Origin: an uncultured bacterium
GTDB taxonomy: Bacteria; Cyanobacteriota; Vampirovibrionia; Gastranaerophilales; Gastranaerophilaceae
Reading direction: 5' to 3'
DNA: 64,000 nt
Assembly (NCBI GenBank): GCA_949296425.1
Contig: CASFPN010000020.1
Location: 1 to 64,000 of the forward strand
Position 1 is the first letter of the stretch. Each line of letters begins with the position of its first letter. This document shows positions 15,680 to 27,086 of this stretch, piece by piece. A model generated the notes under the pieces. It was not told the DNA's origin and searched no databases. It was given only the letters and a program-made list of their open reading frames with translations. The translations under genes and the position numbers were made by a program.

Positions 15680-17065
15680 TTAAACCTTTTCATTAACGGT
15701 TTTTGCAACAAAAGCTGCGACTGCAAGACATATTGCACCTATTAAAAATGCATATTCCCAGTGATAATTTATATAATCAGAGCCCATTGTAAATGAACAT
15801 TTTGAAATTATCCAAGCAACAAGAGTGCATACAAATACCTGAGGTCCTGCTATAAATATATTAAATATACCCATTACCGAACCCTCCGTTCCTTTTTTAA
15901 TAAACTGAGAAAGCATTGCAAAAGGCAAAGCGCAAATACTAGCCCAACCAATACCTGCAACTCCCATTAAAACTGCGACGGCTTTAGGCTGTTTTGCAAA
16001 AAACATGCCCAAATATGCAAGAACCATTGTTATCAAAGATATTATATGCACCTTTTTATTAGTATACTTCGCGGACAAAACCCCTATTGGAATTGCAACA
16101 AGAAAACATACCAAGTTAAATATTGCAAAACAAACAGATGAAAAATTTGTTCCGGTTAACATTGCCCGGGAAAAAGTTTCTCTGGAAAATTCATCCACAG
16201 TTGTCAAATCAGGAACGCAATATATCGTATGGACAGCATACTGTGTGAAAAATATCATCATACACATAGTACCTATCCAAGTAAAAAATTGCATTGTACA
16301 GATTTTTGACACTTCAGGAGACATGGCAAAAAAGTTTTTTAAAGAATCCAAAAAAGACGATTCTATCTTATCAGCGACAGCAACATCTTTTATAATATCT
16401 TTTCTTGAGCGGTATTCTTTAATAGTTATGCATGTCCAAGTCATTGCAAGCGTAAAAGCAAGAGCTGCCATTATAAACTGGGCTTCTATTGACATCTGAT
16501 ATCCGAACGCCCATTTTAAAAACGGAGCAGTACCGGCTGCGATTACAGAACCTAAACCTATAGCAAGGCTGATATAAGAATTTGCAATTGAGTACTGTTC
16601 TTCCGGCACAACATCCGGAACAAGTGCTCTATACGGTCCCTGAGCAACATTTACGCATGCATCTATAATCCATATCATTATTGCTGCAATAAAAAGCGCA
16701 GTTAAAGGAGGCAGATTTATTCCGGTAAAATTATGAATAAAATCAGCAACAGTTGAAGAATTAGGGAAAATCCACAATGCAACTGAAGCAAGTAGAGCAC
16801 CACCTAAAAGATAGGGTCGGCGCCTTCCGAAAGGAGATACTGTTTTATCGCTCAATGCACCGACAATAGGCTGGACAACCATTCCCGTAAACGGCCCTGC
16901 GAGCCATATCAACCCGTATAAAAACGGGGAAGCTCCAAGACTTTCAGTAACAGGCCCTGATAAAATTATTCTCATCTGCCAAGCAAACTGTAGTCCCAAA
17001 AATCCTAAAGCAAAATTCAAAAATTGTACGGTGGTAAATTTTTTCAAAATATTATTATCTTCCAT
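15680..17065 (-). CDS. MFS transporter, SLC45/GPH-like sugar transporter
   Basis: About 461 residues from the ATG at 17065, chosen because GGGGAG lies 7 bp upstream; a longer frame to 17110 lacks a ribosome site. About 12 membrane segments are visible. GPFTGMVVQPIVGALSDKTVSPFGRRRPY is the MFS loop 2-3 signature in the form seen in sucrose/maltose-type SLC45 transporters, with ACVNVAQGPYRALVPDVVPEEQ in the fourth/fifth helix region. A role in disaccharide-proton symport is inferred from the family only. Confidence 0.82.
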   Translation of the reverse strand: MEDNNILKKFTTVQFLNFALGFLGLQFAWQMRIILSGPVTESLGASPFLYGLIWLAGPFTGMVVQPIVGALSDKTVSPFGRRRPYLLGGALLASVALWIFPNSSTVADFIHNFTGINLPPLTALFIAAIMIWIIDACVNVAQGPYRALVPDVVPEEQYSIANSYISLAIGLGSVIAAGTAPFLKWAFGYQMSIEAQFIMAALAFTLAMTWTCITIKEYRSRKDIIKDVAVADKIESSFLDSLKNFFAMSPEVSKICTMQFFTWIGTMCMMIFFTQYAVHTIYCVPDLTTVDEFSRETFSRAMLTGTNFSSVCFAIFNLVCFLVAIPIGVLSAKYTNKKVHIISLITMVLAYLGMFFAKQPKAVAVLMGVAGIGWASICALPFAMLSQFIKKGTEGSVMGIFNIFIAGPQVFVCTLVAWIISKCSFTMGSDYINYHWEYAFLIGAICLAVAAFVAKTVNEKV

Positions 17066-17122
17066 TAATGATCTCCCCAATGTAGTCCGTATATTTAAGA
17101 ATACTACCAATAAACAGTCTGG

Positions 17123-17439
17123 TCAAGCACTTATTTTAGTATTACATATAAATGCGATTATATTCCATAAAAGCAATAAAGTAAGTATTAAAGATAAAAA
17201 CCATATATATTTTCCGCTTTTATAACCTTTATATAAAACACAAAATATAATTCCCGCAAATAAAATTGTCATTATAATAACGAAATAAAAATCTTTTAAC
17301 AAATTAACATTTGCCAGAATAATTAAAGAAATAACTAAAGGTATATATAATGTAAACAAAGAACAAAACACCGCAATAATAGCTATACAATGAAACCGGA
17401 TATTTTTAAAAAAATTGCTTAATTGTTCATTAGAAAACA

Positions 17440-17440
<1 letters not shown>
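17123..17440 (-). CDS. Small membrane protein, hypothetical
   Basis: A 105-residue protein starting with GTG that overlaps the pyrG stop by one base. Three or four hydrophobic helices are seen (about residues 16-40, 45-70, 80-102). It ends close to the MFS gene, so it may belong to the same transcription unit as pyrG. I recognise no family. The composition is AT-driven, but the coupling to pyrG supports translation. Confidence 0.5.
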
Positions 17441-19062
<1,622 letters not shown>

Positions 19063-19140
19063 TTAACAGTTAAAGAGTTTAATGAATTATATATTTTAAA
19101 TCTTTAACAAGTAGACCGTTCAACTATTACCCCTAACAAA

Positions 19141-19422
19141 CTAGTTGATTTTCGGCACTTTAAAGAAACCGTTTTCAACATCCGGCGCATTTGCCATTAA
19201 TTCTTCTTTGCTGATTTCCTGAACAACTTTGTCTTCACGCATCACATTATAAAAATCAATAACCTGACACATTGGCTTAACATGTGCCGTATCAACCTCG
19301 TTCATTTGATCAACATATTTTAAAACATCACCTAACTGTTTTGTGTAAAGTTCTTTTTCTTCTTCTGTTAATTCCAATCTTGCCAGTTTTGCGACATGCT
19401 CAACGTCTTTAATTGTAATCAT
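19141..19422 (-). CDS. gatC: Asp/Glu-tRNA amidotransferase subunit C
   Basis: About 93 residues from the ATG at 19422, chosen because GGAG lies 8 bp upstream; a further in-frame start at 19455 lacks one. The sequence MITIKDVEHVAKLARLELTEEEKELYTKQLGDVLKYVDQMNEVDT is typical of GatC, which holds GatA and GatB together in the transamidosome that makes Gln-tRNA or Asn-tRNA. GatA and GatB are not in the window. Confidence 0.93.
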   Translation of the reverse strand: MITIKDVEHVAKLARLELTEEEKELYTKQLGDVLKYVDQMNEVDTAHVKPMCQVIDFYNVMREDKVVQEISKEELMANAPDVENGFFKVPKIN

Positions 19423-19550
19423 ATTCTCTACTCCATTATGTTTTAATATTACCACAAAAAAAACGGAATGAGAAAAAAATATTACATAAATTTAATGATT
19501 TCTAAAATAAAAATATTATGATATAATGCTAATAATGATTGGAGATAATT

Positions 19551-20336
19551 TTGTTGGATAGTAAAGAAAAATTTAATGATATAGATTCGCAGATTCTTGC
19601 CTATAAGGCTTGTCAGGATGAAAAGAAAAGAAGAATGCTGCATATTAATATTGTTGAAAACGCTATGCATCTGGTAAAAAAAATTGCAGGAAGCATTTCT
19701 GCACAATCAGGCATATCCAATGAAGATTTGGTTCAAGTCGGATCTATAGGACTTATTAAGGCCATTGAATTTTTTAAGCCGGATAAAAATGCCAAATTCA
19801 AGACTTACGCATCTTATTTTATACGCGGAGAAATTAAGCATTACCTAAGGGATAAAGCATCAATGATAAAGGCTCCCAGAGAGCTTCAGGAACTTGTATT
19901 TAAGATTAGCTCTGCCGTTAAGCAATTAAAAGGGAAAGGCTTTGAAGACCCAACAGAAGATCAGATAGCAGATGTTGCAGGTATTCCGGTAGAAAAAATA
20001 CATGAGGTTATGGAAATTGAACTGTGTAAAAGTACTTTATCACTTGATCAGGCTATATCTTCAGTCGATGATGATGATTTAACTTTAATTGATAAAATTC
20101 CGGCAGGAGATTATCAGGATTTTATGAACTCTTATGAAAATAAAATTATGCTTGCAGAAGCAATTAAAAAACTACCTGCGGACTTACAGAAAATTATCGA
20201 ATTAAGCTATTATCAAGACTTAAATCAGCGTGAAATTTCGGAGAAATTAAATATTTCCCAGATGCAGGTTTCAAGAAGATTAAAAAAAGCAATCAGTAAA
20301 ATGTATCAAATAATTAAATCTAAGGACGAGAATTAA
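19551..20336 (+). CDS. RNA polymerase sigma factor, group 3 (SigB/F/G-like)
   Basis: About 260 residues. Region 2 (about 40-110) includes GISNEDLVQVGSIGLIKAIEFFKPDKNAKFKTYASYFIRGEIKHYLRDK. Region 3 has APRELQEL, and the region 4 helix-turn-helix is LNQREISEKLNISQMQVSRRLKKAISKM. No region 1.1 is present, so it is an alternative sigma factor. Annotated from a TTG: GGAG at 19541-19544 points to TTG 19551 or 19554, not to an ATG. The prepilin peptidase gene follows after 13 bp, so sigma factor and pilin processing may be linked. Confidence 0.88.
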   Translation: MLDSKEKFNDIDSQILAYKACQDEKKRRMLHINIVENAMHLVKKIAGSISAQSGISNEDLVQVGSIGLIKAIEFFKPDKNAKFKTYASYFIRGEIKHYLRDKASMIKAPRELQELVFKISSAVKQLKGKGFEDPTEDQIADVAGIPVEKIHEVMEIELCKSTLSLDQAISSVDDDDLTLIDKIPAGDYQDFMNSYENKIMLAEAIKKLPADLQKIIELSYYQDLNQREISEKLNISQMQVSRRLKKAISKMYQIIKSKDEN

Positions 20337-20349
20337 AGGAGAGATATTA

Positions 20350-21345
20350 ATGGGAGCATTAATTGTAATATTAGCTTTCGTATTTATAACAGGTTTATGT
20401 ATCGGAAGTTTTTTAAACGTAGTAATTTTGAGAACTTTGAGTGAAGAATCAATTGTATTTCCGGCTTCAAAATGCCCGAAATGCCAATCTCCCTTGAAAT
20501 GGTGGCATAACATTCCGCTGCTTTCATATATCTTATTGAGAGGCAAATGCGCTTTTTGCAAAGAGCCCATAAGCATTCAGTATCCTCTTGTAGAACTTTT
20601 GACAGGCATAATTTTTACTTTGCTTTTTATGAAATTCGGTGTAAGTTTTCAAACGCTTTATGTATGGATTGTTTCTGCATTATTTATAGTAATAGCAGGC
20701 ACGGATATAAAAGAAAAAGTTGTTTATGATCTCCATACATACATTCTCGTCGGACTCGGACTTTTATATGCGGTTATAGTTACAGTAATTGCAGTAACAC
20801 AGATGCATTATGCCGGAACGACTTTAGAATTTACAAAATACGTTTTACTGAATAATCCTATAACAAATTCTATTCTCGGAATTATTGCAGGTATTTTAAT
20901 TCTGGAAATTTGTGCACGTGCCGGCTATTTGGTTGCAGGCACAAGAGCTTTTGGCGAAGGCGATACATTTATTGCAGCAGCTTTGGGTGCAATATTCGGC
21001 TGGCAAACTCTTATAGTAATACTGGGGCTCGGAGTATTGATACAGGTGGTAATTTTTCTTCCAATATTTGTAAAAGGACTTGTTAAAACTAAAGACTGGA
21101 AAACACTCCTTGCTTTTTCGATATTTGTAATTTTTGCAGTAACATTTTTCGCATTACAGCACTACAGGCTAATTACTCCGGATACAATGATAATTTATAC
21201 AATATGTTCGTTTGTACTGGCAATACTCGGGCTTGTATCCTGTTTTCTTATCTTTAAGGGGCTTAGAGAGCATCCCGAAAACAGAACATACATGCCATTT
21301 GGACCTGCAATGGTTATTGCGGCATTTATTGCATTGATTTTATAA
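20350..21345 (+). CDS. pilD: Type IV prepilin peptidase / N-methyltransferase
   Basis: A 331-residue inner-membrane aspartic protease that cuts type IV prepilins before the FTLxE motif and may methylate the new N-terminus. The cytoplasmic loop has two zinc CxxC pairs (CPKC at 42-45, CAFC at 67-70) after GSFLNVVILR. The catalytic aspartates are in GTDIKEK (Asp119) and FGEGDTF (Asp205). About eight membrane helices. The C-terminal part is longer than in E. coli-type enzymes. It is the evident processing enzyme for the five prepilin-like proteins in this window. AAAGGAGA precedes the ATG. Confidence 0.93.
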   Translation: MGALIVILAFVFITGLCIGSFLNVVILRTLSEESIVFPASKCPKCQSPLKWWHNIPLLSYILLRGKCAFCKEPISIQYPLVELLTGIIFTLLFMKFGVSFQTLYVWIVSALFIVIAGTDIKEKVVYDLHTYILVGLGLLYAVIVTVIAVTQMHYAGTTLEFTKYVLLNNPITNSILGIIAGILILEICARAGYLVAGTRAFGEGDTFIAAALGAIFGWQTLIVILGLGVLIQVVIFLPIFVKGLVKTKDWKTLLAFSIFVIFAVTFFALQHYRLITPDTMIIYTICSFVLAILGLVSCFLIFKGLREHPENRTYMPFGPAMVIAAFIALIL

Positions 21346-21366
21346 AACAAAATTTACAGGAAAGTT

Positions 21367-21984
21367 TTAAACAGACAAAATCTTTAACGATTCTTTTAAA
21401 ATTTCCTCAGCAGATGCCTTATCGTTCAGTATTGCAAGAGCTTTTGAAATCGCATTCTGTATTTCTTTTCTTTCATAGCCCAGAGATACAAGAACCATCT
21501 GCGCATCTTCAACTGCCCTGTCGTCAATTTTTGCGGGAGTAATTGATGTTATCTTTATGGGTTCTTTTGTTTGATAATTCATCAATTTATCTTTTAACTC
21601 AAGAATAATTTTTTGAGCAAGTTTGGGGCCCACGCCTTTTGCGCGCGTAAGCTCTTTATAATTGCCGTCTATCACAAAACCTATTAGCTCTGAGGATTCA
21701 AATTCATCAAGTAAAGTCAATGCCATTTTGGCTCCTACGCCTGATACTGATGTCAAGATATTGAATATATCTCTGTCCTCTTTGTGCAGAAAACCGCAAA
21801 GGCTCATTTTGTCTTCTCTGTGTAATAAAACAGTATAAATTTTTACATCGCCATCCGGTATATGCGAGAAATCACGTGTTGTGACTTCAATAAGATAACC
21901 GATACCAGAAGTTTCAACAGTAACATAAGTTCCCTTTGATGAATTCGTTTTTCCTGCTAATATCCCTTTTATATAATCGTACAT
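21367..21984 (-). CDS. ruvA: Holliday junction branch migration protein RuvA
   Basis: A 205-residue DNA-binding subunit of the RuvAB motor. It shows the OB-fold start MYDYIKGILAG, the helix-hairpin-helix pairs ILTSVSGVGAKMALTLL and ELTRAKGVGPKLAQKIILELKDK, and a C-terminal RuvB-contact domain (DAQMVLVSLGYERKEI). It overlaps the dnaA stop by one base. ruvB lies 33 kb away at 54535. Confidence 0.96.
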   Translation of the reverse strand: MYDYIKGILAGKTNSSKGTYVTVETSGIGYLIEVTTRDFSHIPDGDVKIYTVLLHREDKMSLCGFLHKEDRDIFNILTSVSGVGAKMALTLLDEFESSELIGFVIDGNYKELTRAKGVGPKLAQKIILELKDKLMNYQTKEPIKITSITPAKIDDRAVEDAQMVLVSLGYERKEIQNAISKALAILNDKASAEEILKESLKILSV

Positions 21985-23381
21985 CAGCTCTCCCTTAAAG
22001 TTCTTCTTATCGCAGCAATATCCTGGTCAAGGTTCTTATTTGTTTTTAAATCATCCCGTATTTTTTCATAAGAATAAAGCATGGTAGTATGTTTTTTCTT
22101 AAAAAATTCCGCTATATTTTCAAAACTTTTCTGAGTAAGCTCACGGGCTAAATAAACGGCAACATGCCGTGCAGAAGAAACTCGTTGATTTCTTGCTGCA
22201 CTTAAAAAATCATTTAAAGAGACACCATAATATTCTCCAACAGCTCGTGCAACTTTTTCAACAGTAATTTCCTGACGTGAAGCTTCACAGTTTAAAACCT
22301 TTTTAGCAAAAGCCAGTGTCAGTTCCGTTTTTTCAATATCGGCATAAGCACTGACCTTATTGAATGCTCCTTCCAGCTCTCTAACGTTATTAATAAAATT
22401 TTTCGCAATATATTCAAAAACATCAAAATCAGCTTTAACATTTGCCTGTTCTGCAAGGTTATTCAAAATTGCAACCCTTGTTTCAAAATCAGGAGGCGTA
22501 ATATCAACCATCAACCCCATCTCAAAACGTGTTCTTAACCTGTCAGGAAGGGTCGGAATATCTTTAGGAAGCCTGTCGGAAGTTATTACTATTTGTTTAT
22601 TTTTATTGTGCAGGCTGTCAAAGGTATGGAAAATCTCTTCCATAGTGTATGTTTTACTCTCCAAAAATTGTATATCGTCAATCAAAAGCACATCTACATT
22701 TCTGTATTTCTGACGAAATTTATCCATTCTGCTGTTTCTGTCATTACCGCCGCACTGAATATTTTTTATAAGTTCATTAACATATTCTTCAGTTTTAATA
22801 TATTTAACTTTTAATTTCGGTTTATTAAAAATAATGTAATGCCCTATAGCCTGCATAAGGTGAGTTTTTCCAAGTCCTGATGCTCCGTAAATAAATAATG
22901 GATTATATTTTTTTGCAGGATTTTGGGCAACTGCAAAAGCTGCAGCATGTGCAAAACGGCTGTTTTCACCTACCACAAAGTTTGAAAATTTATATTTCAA
23001 ATTCAAATTAGCAGAAGACTGCATCTGAGCAAGATTATCAAGAATTTTTGATTCTTCTGTTTCGGGCAGAGTTCTTTTCGCCTTTTGTAGTTCTTTTTTC
23101 TTTTCTTTTTGATACTTGTCTGCAAGTTCTGCGTCAAACGTAATCTGATATGATACGTCCCTGCCGAGAACTTTTTTTAATGCTTCTAATATCTGGCTGT
23201 CATAGTTAGCTTTTATGACCTGAGGGGCAAGCGAATGAACAGTTAGAAGCGAAAAAATATTTCCGTCATAGTCTGCCGGTTCCAATGCATCCATCCACAT
23301 TTGAAATGCCGGGGCCGGAACATTTTCTTTTAAATCATTTTTAACATCACTCCAGAGATTTTTAACTTCCAAAACATCCAT
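21984..23381 (-). CDS. dnaA: Chromosomal replication initiator DnaA
   Basis: A 465-residue AAA+ initiator of replication. Domain I is LWSDVKNDLKENVPAPAFQMWM. Domain III has FIYGASGLGKTHLMQAIG (Walker A), VDVLLIDDIQFL (Walker B), ITSDRLPKDIPTLPDRLRTRFEMGL and the arginine-finger region. The domain IV HTH shows SSARHVAVYLARELTQKSFENIAEFF with HTTMLYSYEKI. No dnaN follows and no cluster of DnaA boxes is visible nearby; ruvA is directly downstream, so this gene is apparently not at a classic dnaA-dnaN origin. Confidence 0.97.
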   Translation of the reverse strand: MDVLEVKNLWSDVKNDLKENVPAPAFQMWMDALEPADYDGNIFSLLTVHSLAPQVIKANYDSQILEALKKVLGRDVSYQITFDAELADKYQKEKKKELQKAKRTLPETEESKILDNLAQMQSSANLNLKYKFSNFVVGENSRFAHAAAFAVAQNPAKKYNPLFIYGASGLGKTHLMQAIGHYIIFNKPKLKVKYIKTEEYVNELIKNIQCGGNDRNSRMDKFRQKYRNVDVLLIDDIQFLESKTYTMEEIFHTFDSLHNKNKQIVITSDRLPKDIPTLPDRLRTRFEMGLMVDITPPDFETRVAILNNLAEQANVKADFDVFEYIAKNFINNVRELEGAFNKVSAYADIEKTELTLAFAKKVLNCEASRQEITVEKVARAVGEYYGVSLNDFLSAARNQRVSSARHVAVYLARELTQKSFENIAEFFKKKHTTMLYSYEKIRDDLKTNKNLDQDIAAIRRTLRES

Positions 23382-23421
23382 AAAATAATTTTACTATAAA
23401 AAAATTACATGAGAAAATTGA

Positions 23422-24771
23422 TTATGCAAATACAGATATCACTAAACTATATACAATTTTAAATAATCTTATTATAGCATTATGTTCAGGTTCTATTTCA
23501 TATAATTTATCAACATCCAGCTCCGTTCCGTCTGAAAATTTAAAATTTTCAATCCTTTGTTCCTTAGACTTATACCAATTCTTGAGTGTTAATGAATTAT
23601 CGTTATTTTTAAGTGTAAACACAAGGTCATTTCCTTTTCTTTTAATAACAAAATCTTCTCTTGAAAGTTGCTCGGAAAAAATTACGGTATCATTGCCCCC
23701 GTCAACAAGAATCTTTCCTTTATCAACCCACTTGTCTTTGTAATCCGATATCCTATTATCCCAATACCAGCGTTGAACTCTTAATTTGCCGTATTTTTCA
23801 TCTTTAACAGAATCATTTCCAACGCCTGTATAAATATAAATATCGTTTCCTCCACCGCCTTCAAGCAAATTAAAACCTTCTGCACCGGCAAGAATATCTG
23901 AACCGTCTTCTCCGTAAATTCTGTCATTCCCGAATCCGCCATGTAAAAAGTCATCTCCCGAACCGCCTCTTATTAAATCGTTACCTCTGTTACCATAAAT
24001 TATATCAGGGGTATTTGCTCCGCTTATTCTGTCATTTTTTAATGAGCCGAAAAGATGCAGCGGTGTTTTTCCATCGGATTTTACATTCTTAAAATATTTC
24101 AAATCAGAACCGGAATTTGAATAAGTTATCAAATGCGCACCATAGCCGAAATGTTTTATTGCAGAAGCTAATTTGCCCGTATTAATTGTTTTGTCACGAA
24201 CAAGTCTTTGAAAAATTATATAGGAAGCTATATATGAATAACTGTCTGTCATATTTTTAATTATATTTTCATATACTTTTTCACCGGGAATCAATTTATT
24301 TTGAGCGTAATCATAGTTTATGTCAAAATTTTTGCCAAAACTTGTCTGAGCTATAAAGTCAACATAAAGCATATCCTTGAGCAATTTATATGCATTTCGA
24401 ATATTCTCAGGTTTATACTTCTCTATTTCCTCCTTCGGTATTTGCATAAATTTAGTCAAGATAAATTTTTGCATTGACAGCTCTGTTTCTGTTGTTCCAG
24501 TCCACATGGAAAGCAGCTTATCAAAATCAGCATAAATATGATTGGCAGAATTCATCGACGCTAATTTTTTTATAAATTGCCTCAGATATTCATCCTGAGA
24601 AGCTCTGAGCTGTAAATCATCAATTCTTCCAAAACCATGCAGCCACGGTAAATCAATCACATCAACTCTGATAGAATAATATTTAGCCGATGATTCATTT
24701 TTAACACGCTCATTAGCTGCTGATGATAAACAAAAACAAAATAAAATGAGTAATACCAGAAATTTTTTCAT
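23422..24771 (-). CDS. Secreted protein with RTX calcium-binding repeats
   Basis: A 449-residue protein. A Sec signal peptide occupies residues 1-20 (MKKFLVLLILFCFCLSSAAN). A helical domain of unknown family covers about 40-240. Glycine-rich nonapeptide repeats at about 245-315 (GNRGNDLIRGGSGDDFLHGG, GEDGSDILAG) bind calcium into a beta-roll. The tail FKFSDGTELDVDKLYEIE is typical of haemolysin-type repeats. Most RTX proteins leave by type I secretion without a Sec peptide, so the combination is unusual. It is last in the series parvulin, aminopeptidase P, SpoU methyltransferase, RTX. Confidence 0.82.
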   Translation of the reverse strand: MKKFLVLLILFCFCLSSAANERVKNESSAKYYSIRVDVIDLPWLHGFGRIDDLQLRASQDEYLRQFIKKLASMNSANHIYADFDKLLSMWTGTTETELSMQKFILTKFMQIPKEEIEKYKPENIRNAYKLLKDMLYVDFIAQTSFGKNFDINYDYAQNKLIPGEKVYENIIKNMTDSYSYIASYIIFQRLVRDKTINTGKLASAIKHFGYGAHLITYSNSGSDLKYFKNVKSDGKTPLHLFGSLKNDRISGANTPDIIYGNRGNDLIRGGSGDDFLHGGFGNDRIYGEDGSDILAGAEGFNLLEGGGGNDIYIYTGVGNDSVKDEKYGKLRVQRWYWDNRISDYKDKWVDKGKILVDGGNDTVIFSEQLSREDFVIKRKGNDLVFTLKNNDNSLTLKNWYKSKEQRIENFKFSDGTELDVDKLYEIEPEHNAIIRLFKIVYSLVISVFA

Positions 24772-24782
24772 ATAACCTACCC

Positions 24783-25529
24783 TTACACAAATAATTTATA
24801 CAACACAATCGCACATGAAACAGACAGGTTCAACGACTCAACATTGGATGTCATTTCGATTTTAACCTCTTGTGTTGAAAAATTAATAAGTTCATCTGAA
24901 AGTCCGTCAGCTTCTGAACCAAACATTACAACAACCGGTTTATTAATGCTGAAATTTTTCAAAAATTCTTTTGCTCGGGGCAGGGTTGCAACACGTTCAT
25001 AATCGCCAAAAACAGATTGAAGCTCTTTAAAATCTTCAATATAAACAACGGGGATTTTCCATAAATTTCCGACAGATGAACGGACGCATTTGGGGTTATA
25101 TAAATCAGCACATTCTTTACCGTACAAAATGACCGCATCAACTCCAAACGCCGCAGATGTTCTCAAAATAGTACCCAGATTTCCCATATCTTTAATATTT
25201 TCAAGCAAAACGACTTTTTCAGCGCCACTCAAATCATTAATTGCATAATTCTTTTTGATAGCAACTGCAACAGCATCAGGAGCAGTATCTGTTGTGGAAA
25301 TCTTCTTCAAAACAAGTTCGGTTGTAAAAATAGCCTTATCAGCAAGAAATGCGTATTTTTTAACATCAGACACAAATGCGTAATCAATCACAATTCCCGC
25401 ATTAATAGCTTCTTCAATACATTTAAAGCCCTCAAGGAGAAATTTGTTCTCTTTATCACGGTATTTTTTCTGTTGAAGTTTTACGGTTTCTTTTACCAGA
25501 TCATTATTTACGCTTGTTATTTCATGCAT
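24783..25529 (-). CDS. TrmH/SpoU-family RNA 2'-O-ribose methyltransferase
   Basis: A 248-residue SPOUT enzyme. The N-terminal substrate-binding domain reads KYRDKENKFLLEGFKCIEEAI. The knotted domain has VLLENIKDMGNLGTILRTSAAFGVDAVIL (motif 1), VVMFGSEADGLSDELI (motif 2) and IEMTSNVESLNLSVSCAIVLYKL (motif 3). Targets are rRNA or tRNA ribose; which one cannot be told. It ends 12 bp from the RTX start and follows the aminopeptidase gene by 3 bp. Confidence 0.9.
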   Translation of the reverse strand: MHEITSVNNDLVKETVKLQQKKYRDKENKFLLEGFKCIEEAINAGIVIDYAFVSDVKKYAFLADKAIFTTELVLKKISTTDTAPDAVAVAIKKNYAINDLSGAEKVVLLENIKDMGNLGTILRTSAAFGVDAVILYGKECADLYNPKCVRSSVGNLWKIPVVYIEDFKELQSVFGDYERVATLPRAKEFLKNFSINKPVVVMFGSEADGLSDELINFSTQEVKIEMTSNVESLNLSVSCAIVLYKLFV

Positions 25530-25532
25530 TTT

Positions 25533-27086
25533 TTATAAAACCTCAAATTCTTTAAGCCACTCTTTTTCCTGCTCTGACAAAAGCGAAAAATCAATAAGTT
25601 TTTTTTCGTAATTCATGTGAACAAAAGAACGAATTTTACCATCTTTCATATAGCAGGAATTTTCAAGCCTTACGCCGAAATGTTCTTCATTATAAAGTCC
25701 GGGTTCAATTGTAAAACACATATTATCTTTAATTTCAACTTTTGCCATCTCATTTTTGCTCAAATTGGGCGGGTATTCATGAACACTTATTCCTATACCA
25801 TGCCCGAGCCCGTGATTAAATACAAACCCCTCTATTTCGTTTTCAGAATAAATTTTCCGGGAGAATTCATCAATGCTAAATCCATCCACTGCATTTTCGG
25901 TTTCGTTTCCTTTACAAGGAAGGCTAAAATTATAAGCATTCAAAAACATCTTCAAAACTGTTGTATAAACTCGTTTTTGAAGTTCAGAAGGTGCACCTTT
26001 TACAAACACTCTTGTGATATCGGTTGCAAGCCCATGTTCGTAATATGCTCCGCAGTCAATCAGAACAAGACTTCCATCTTTTAAAATTTCATCTTTTGAA
26101 CACTTTGAGTAATGCGCAAGAGCAGAATTTTTATCTTTTGCAACAATTGACTTAAAACTTAAACTCTTTGCCCCGAAGCGTTTAAATTCTTTTTCTAGCT
26201 GCTGGGCAATATCAAACTCAGAGATATTATCATTATTTTCAATATAATCTCTTATTGCTTTTACTGCCATATCAGTACGTTTGAAAGCTTCCTTATAGTG
26301 TTTAATTTCATCATCAGTTTTAACAGATTTCATCAGCTTTATCGGACTATTTTCAAGAATTTTAACTTTATTACCTATTAACGCAAAATCATAGGCATTT
26401 ATAGTTGATTTATCCACAAAAATATTCCCGGTGAAACTTTCAACAAAATCATCTATTTCATCTATCAAACGGGCTCTTTTATTGATTATTAAAGCCTTTG
26501 AACGAATTTTAGCAGAATAATTTTTTGAAAAATCTCTTAAATTAAATAGATAAGAAACTTCCTCAGGATTTGTTATTAAAACAGCTCCGTCATAATTTAT
26601 ATTTTTCAATTTTTCTTCAACGGAAATACCTTCAATTTTTACAACATTTGTGCTGTCATAAACAGCGTCCTTAGAGATAAAATCATTATCAAAATATTTT
26701 AATTGAATCCCTTTATTTTGAAGATATTCAACACGTTTTTGAGAATTTTTCTTTGAAAAAATACCGAGCATCTCTCCTTGAGGAATTTTCTTTGCTAACT
26801 CATCAAGAAAAATTTGCCCTGTTTGAAGTTTAACAACTGTTACAAGCTTGTGGTCAACTTCCTGGTCTGCCTGAATATGATACCTTCCGTCAACAAACAA
26901 AAAAATATTTTCAGGAGTAATAAGAACATCACCGGTTGAGCCGGTAAATCCCGTAAGAAAATAACGGGAATTTTCGTCAAGAGGAGTGTATTCTTCAAGA
27001 TATCTGTTTGCGGAGTTTACAAGAAGATACGAAATTCCCTCATCTTTCATAAACTCGCGCACTTTTTCAATAATATTAGTCATCAA
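25533..27086 (-). CDS. Xaa-Pro aminopeptidase (M24B family)
   Basis: A 517-residue protein. The N-terminal creatinase-like domain has GFTGSTGDVLI and LFVDGRYHIQADQEV. The C-terminal pita-bread metallopeptidase has SALAHYSKC, VLIDCGAYYEHGLATDITRVF (two metal Asp), VFNHGLGHGIGISVHEYP (metal His), MCFTIEPGLY (Glu) and FGVRLENSC (Glu). All five metal ligands are present. It removes N-terminal residues before proline. It overlaps the upstream parvulin gene by 11 bp. Confidence 0.9.
   Translation of the reverse strand: MMTNIIEKVREFMKDEGISYLLVNSANRYLEEYTPLDENSRYFLTGFTGSTGDVLITPENIFLFVDGRYHIQADQEVDHKLVTVVKLQTGQIFLDELAKKIPQGEMLGIFSKKNSQKRVEYLQNKGIQLKYFDNDFISKDAVYDSTNVVKIEGISVEEKLKNINYDGAVLITNPEEVSYLFNLRDFSKNYSAKIRSKALIINKRARLIDEIDDFVESFTGNIFVDKSTINAYDFALIGNKVKILENSPIKLMKSVKTDDEIKHYKEAFKRTDMAVKAIRDYIENNDNISEFDIAQQLEKEFKRFGAKSLSFKSIVAKDKNSALAHYSKCSKDEILKDGSLVLIDCGAYYEHGLATDITRVFVKGAPSELQKRVYTTVLKMFLNAYNFSLPCKGNETENAVDGFSIDEFSRKIYSENEIEGFVFNHGLGHGIGISVHEYPPNLSKNEMAKVEIKDNMCFTIEPGLYNEEHFGVRLENSCYMKDGKIRSFVHMNYEKKLIDFSLLSEQEKEWLKEFEVL

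Noticed and set aside
16005-16499. Plus-strand 164-codon frame
   Set aside because: It lies wholly antisense to the MFS transporter, with no ribosome site and no family resemblance.
23382-23421. Replication origin next to dnaA
   Set aside because: Only 40 bp separate dnaA from its upstream neighbour, no DnaA-box cluster is visible and dnaN is absent.
25617-26084. Plus-strand 155-codon frame
   Set aside because: It is antisense to the aminopeptidase P gene, whose metal ligands are all in the other frame.
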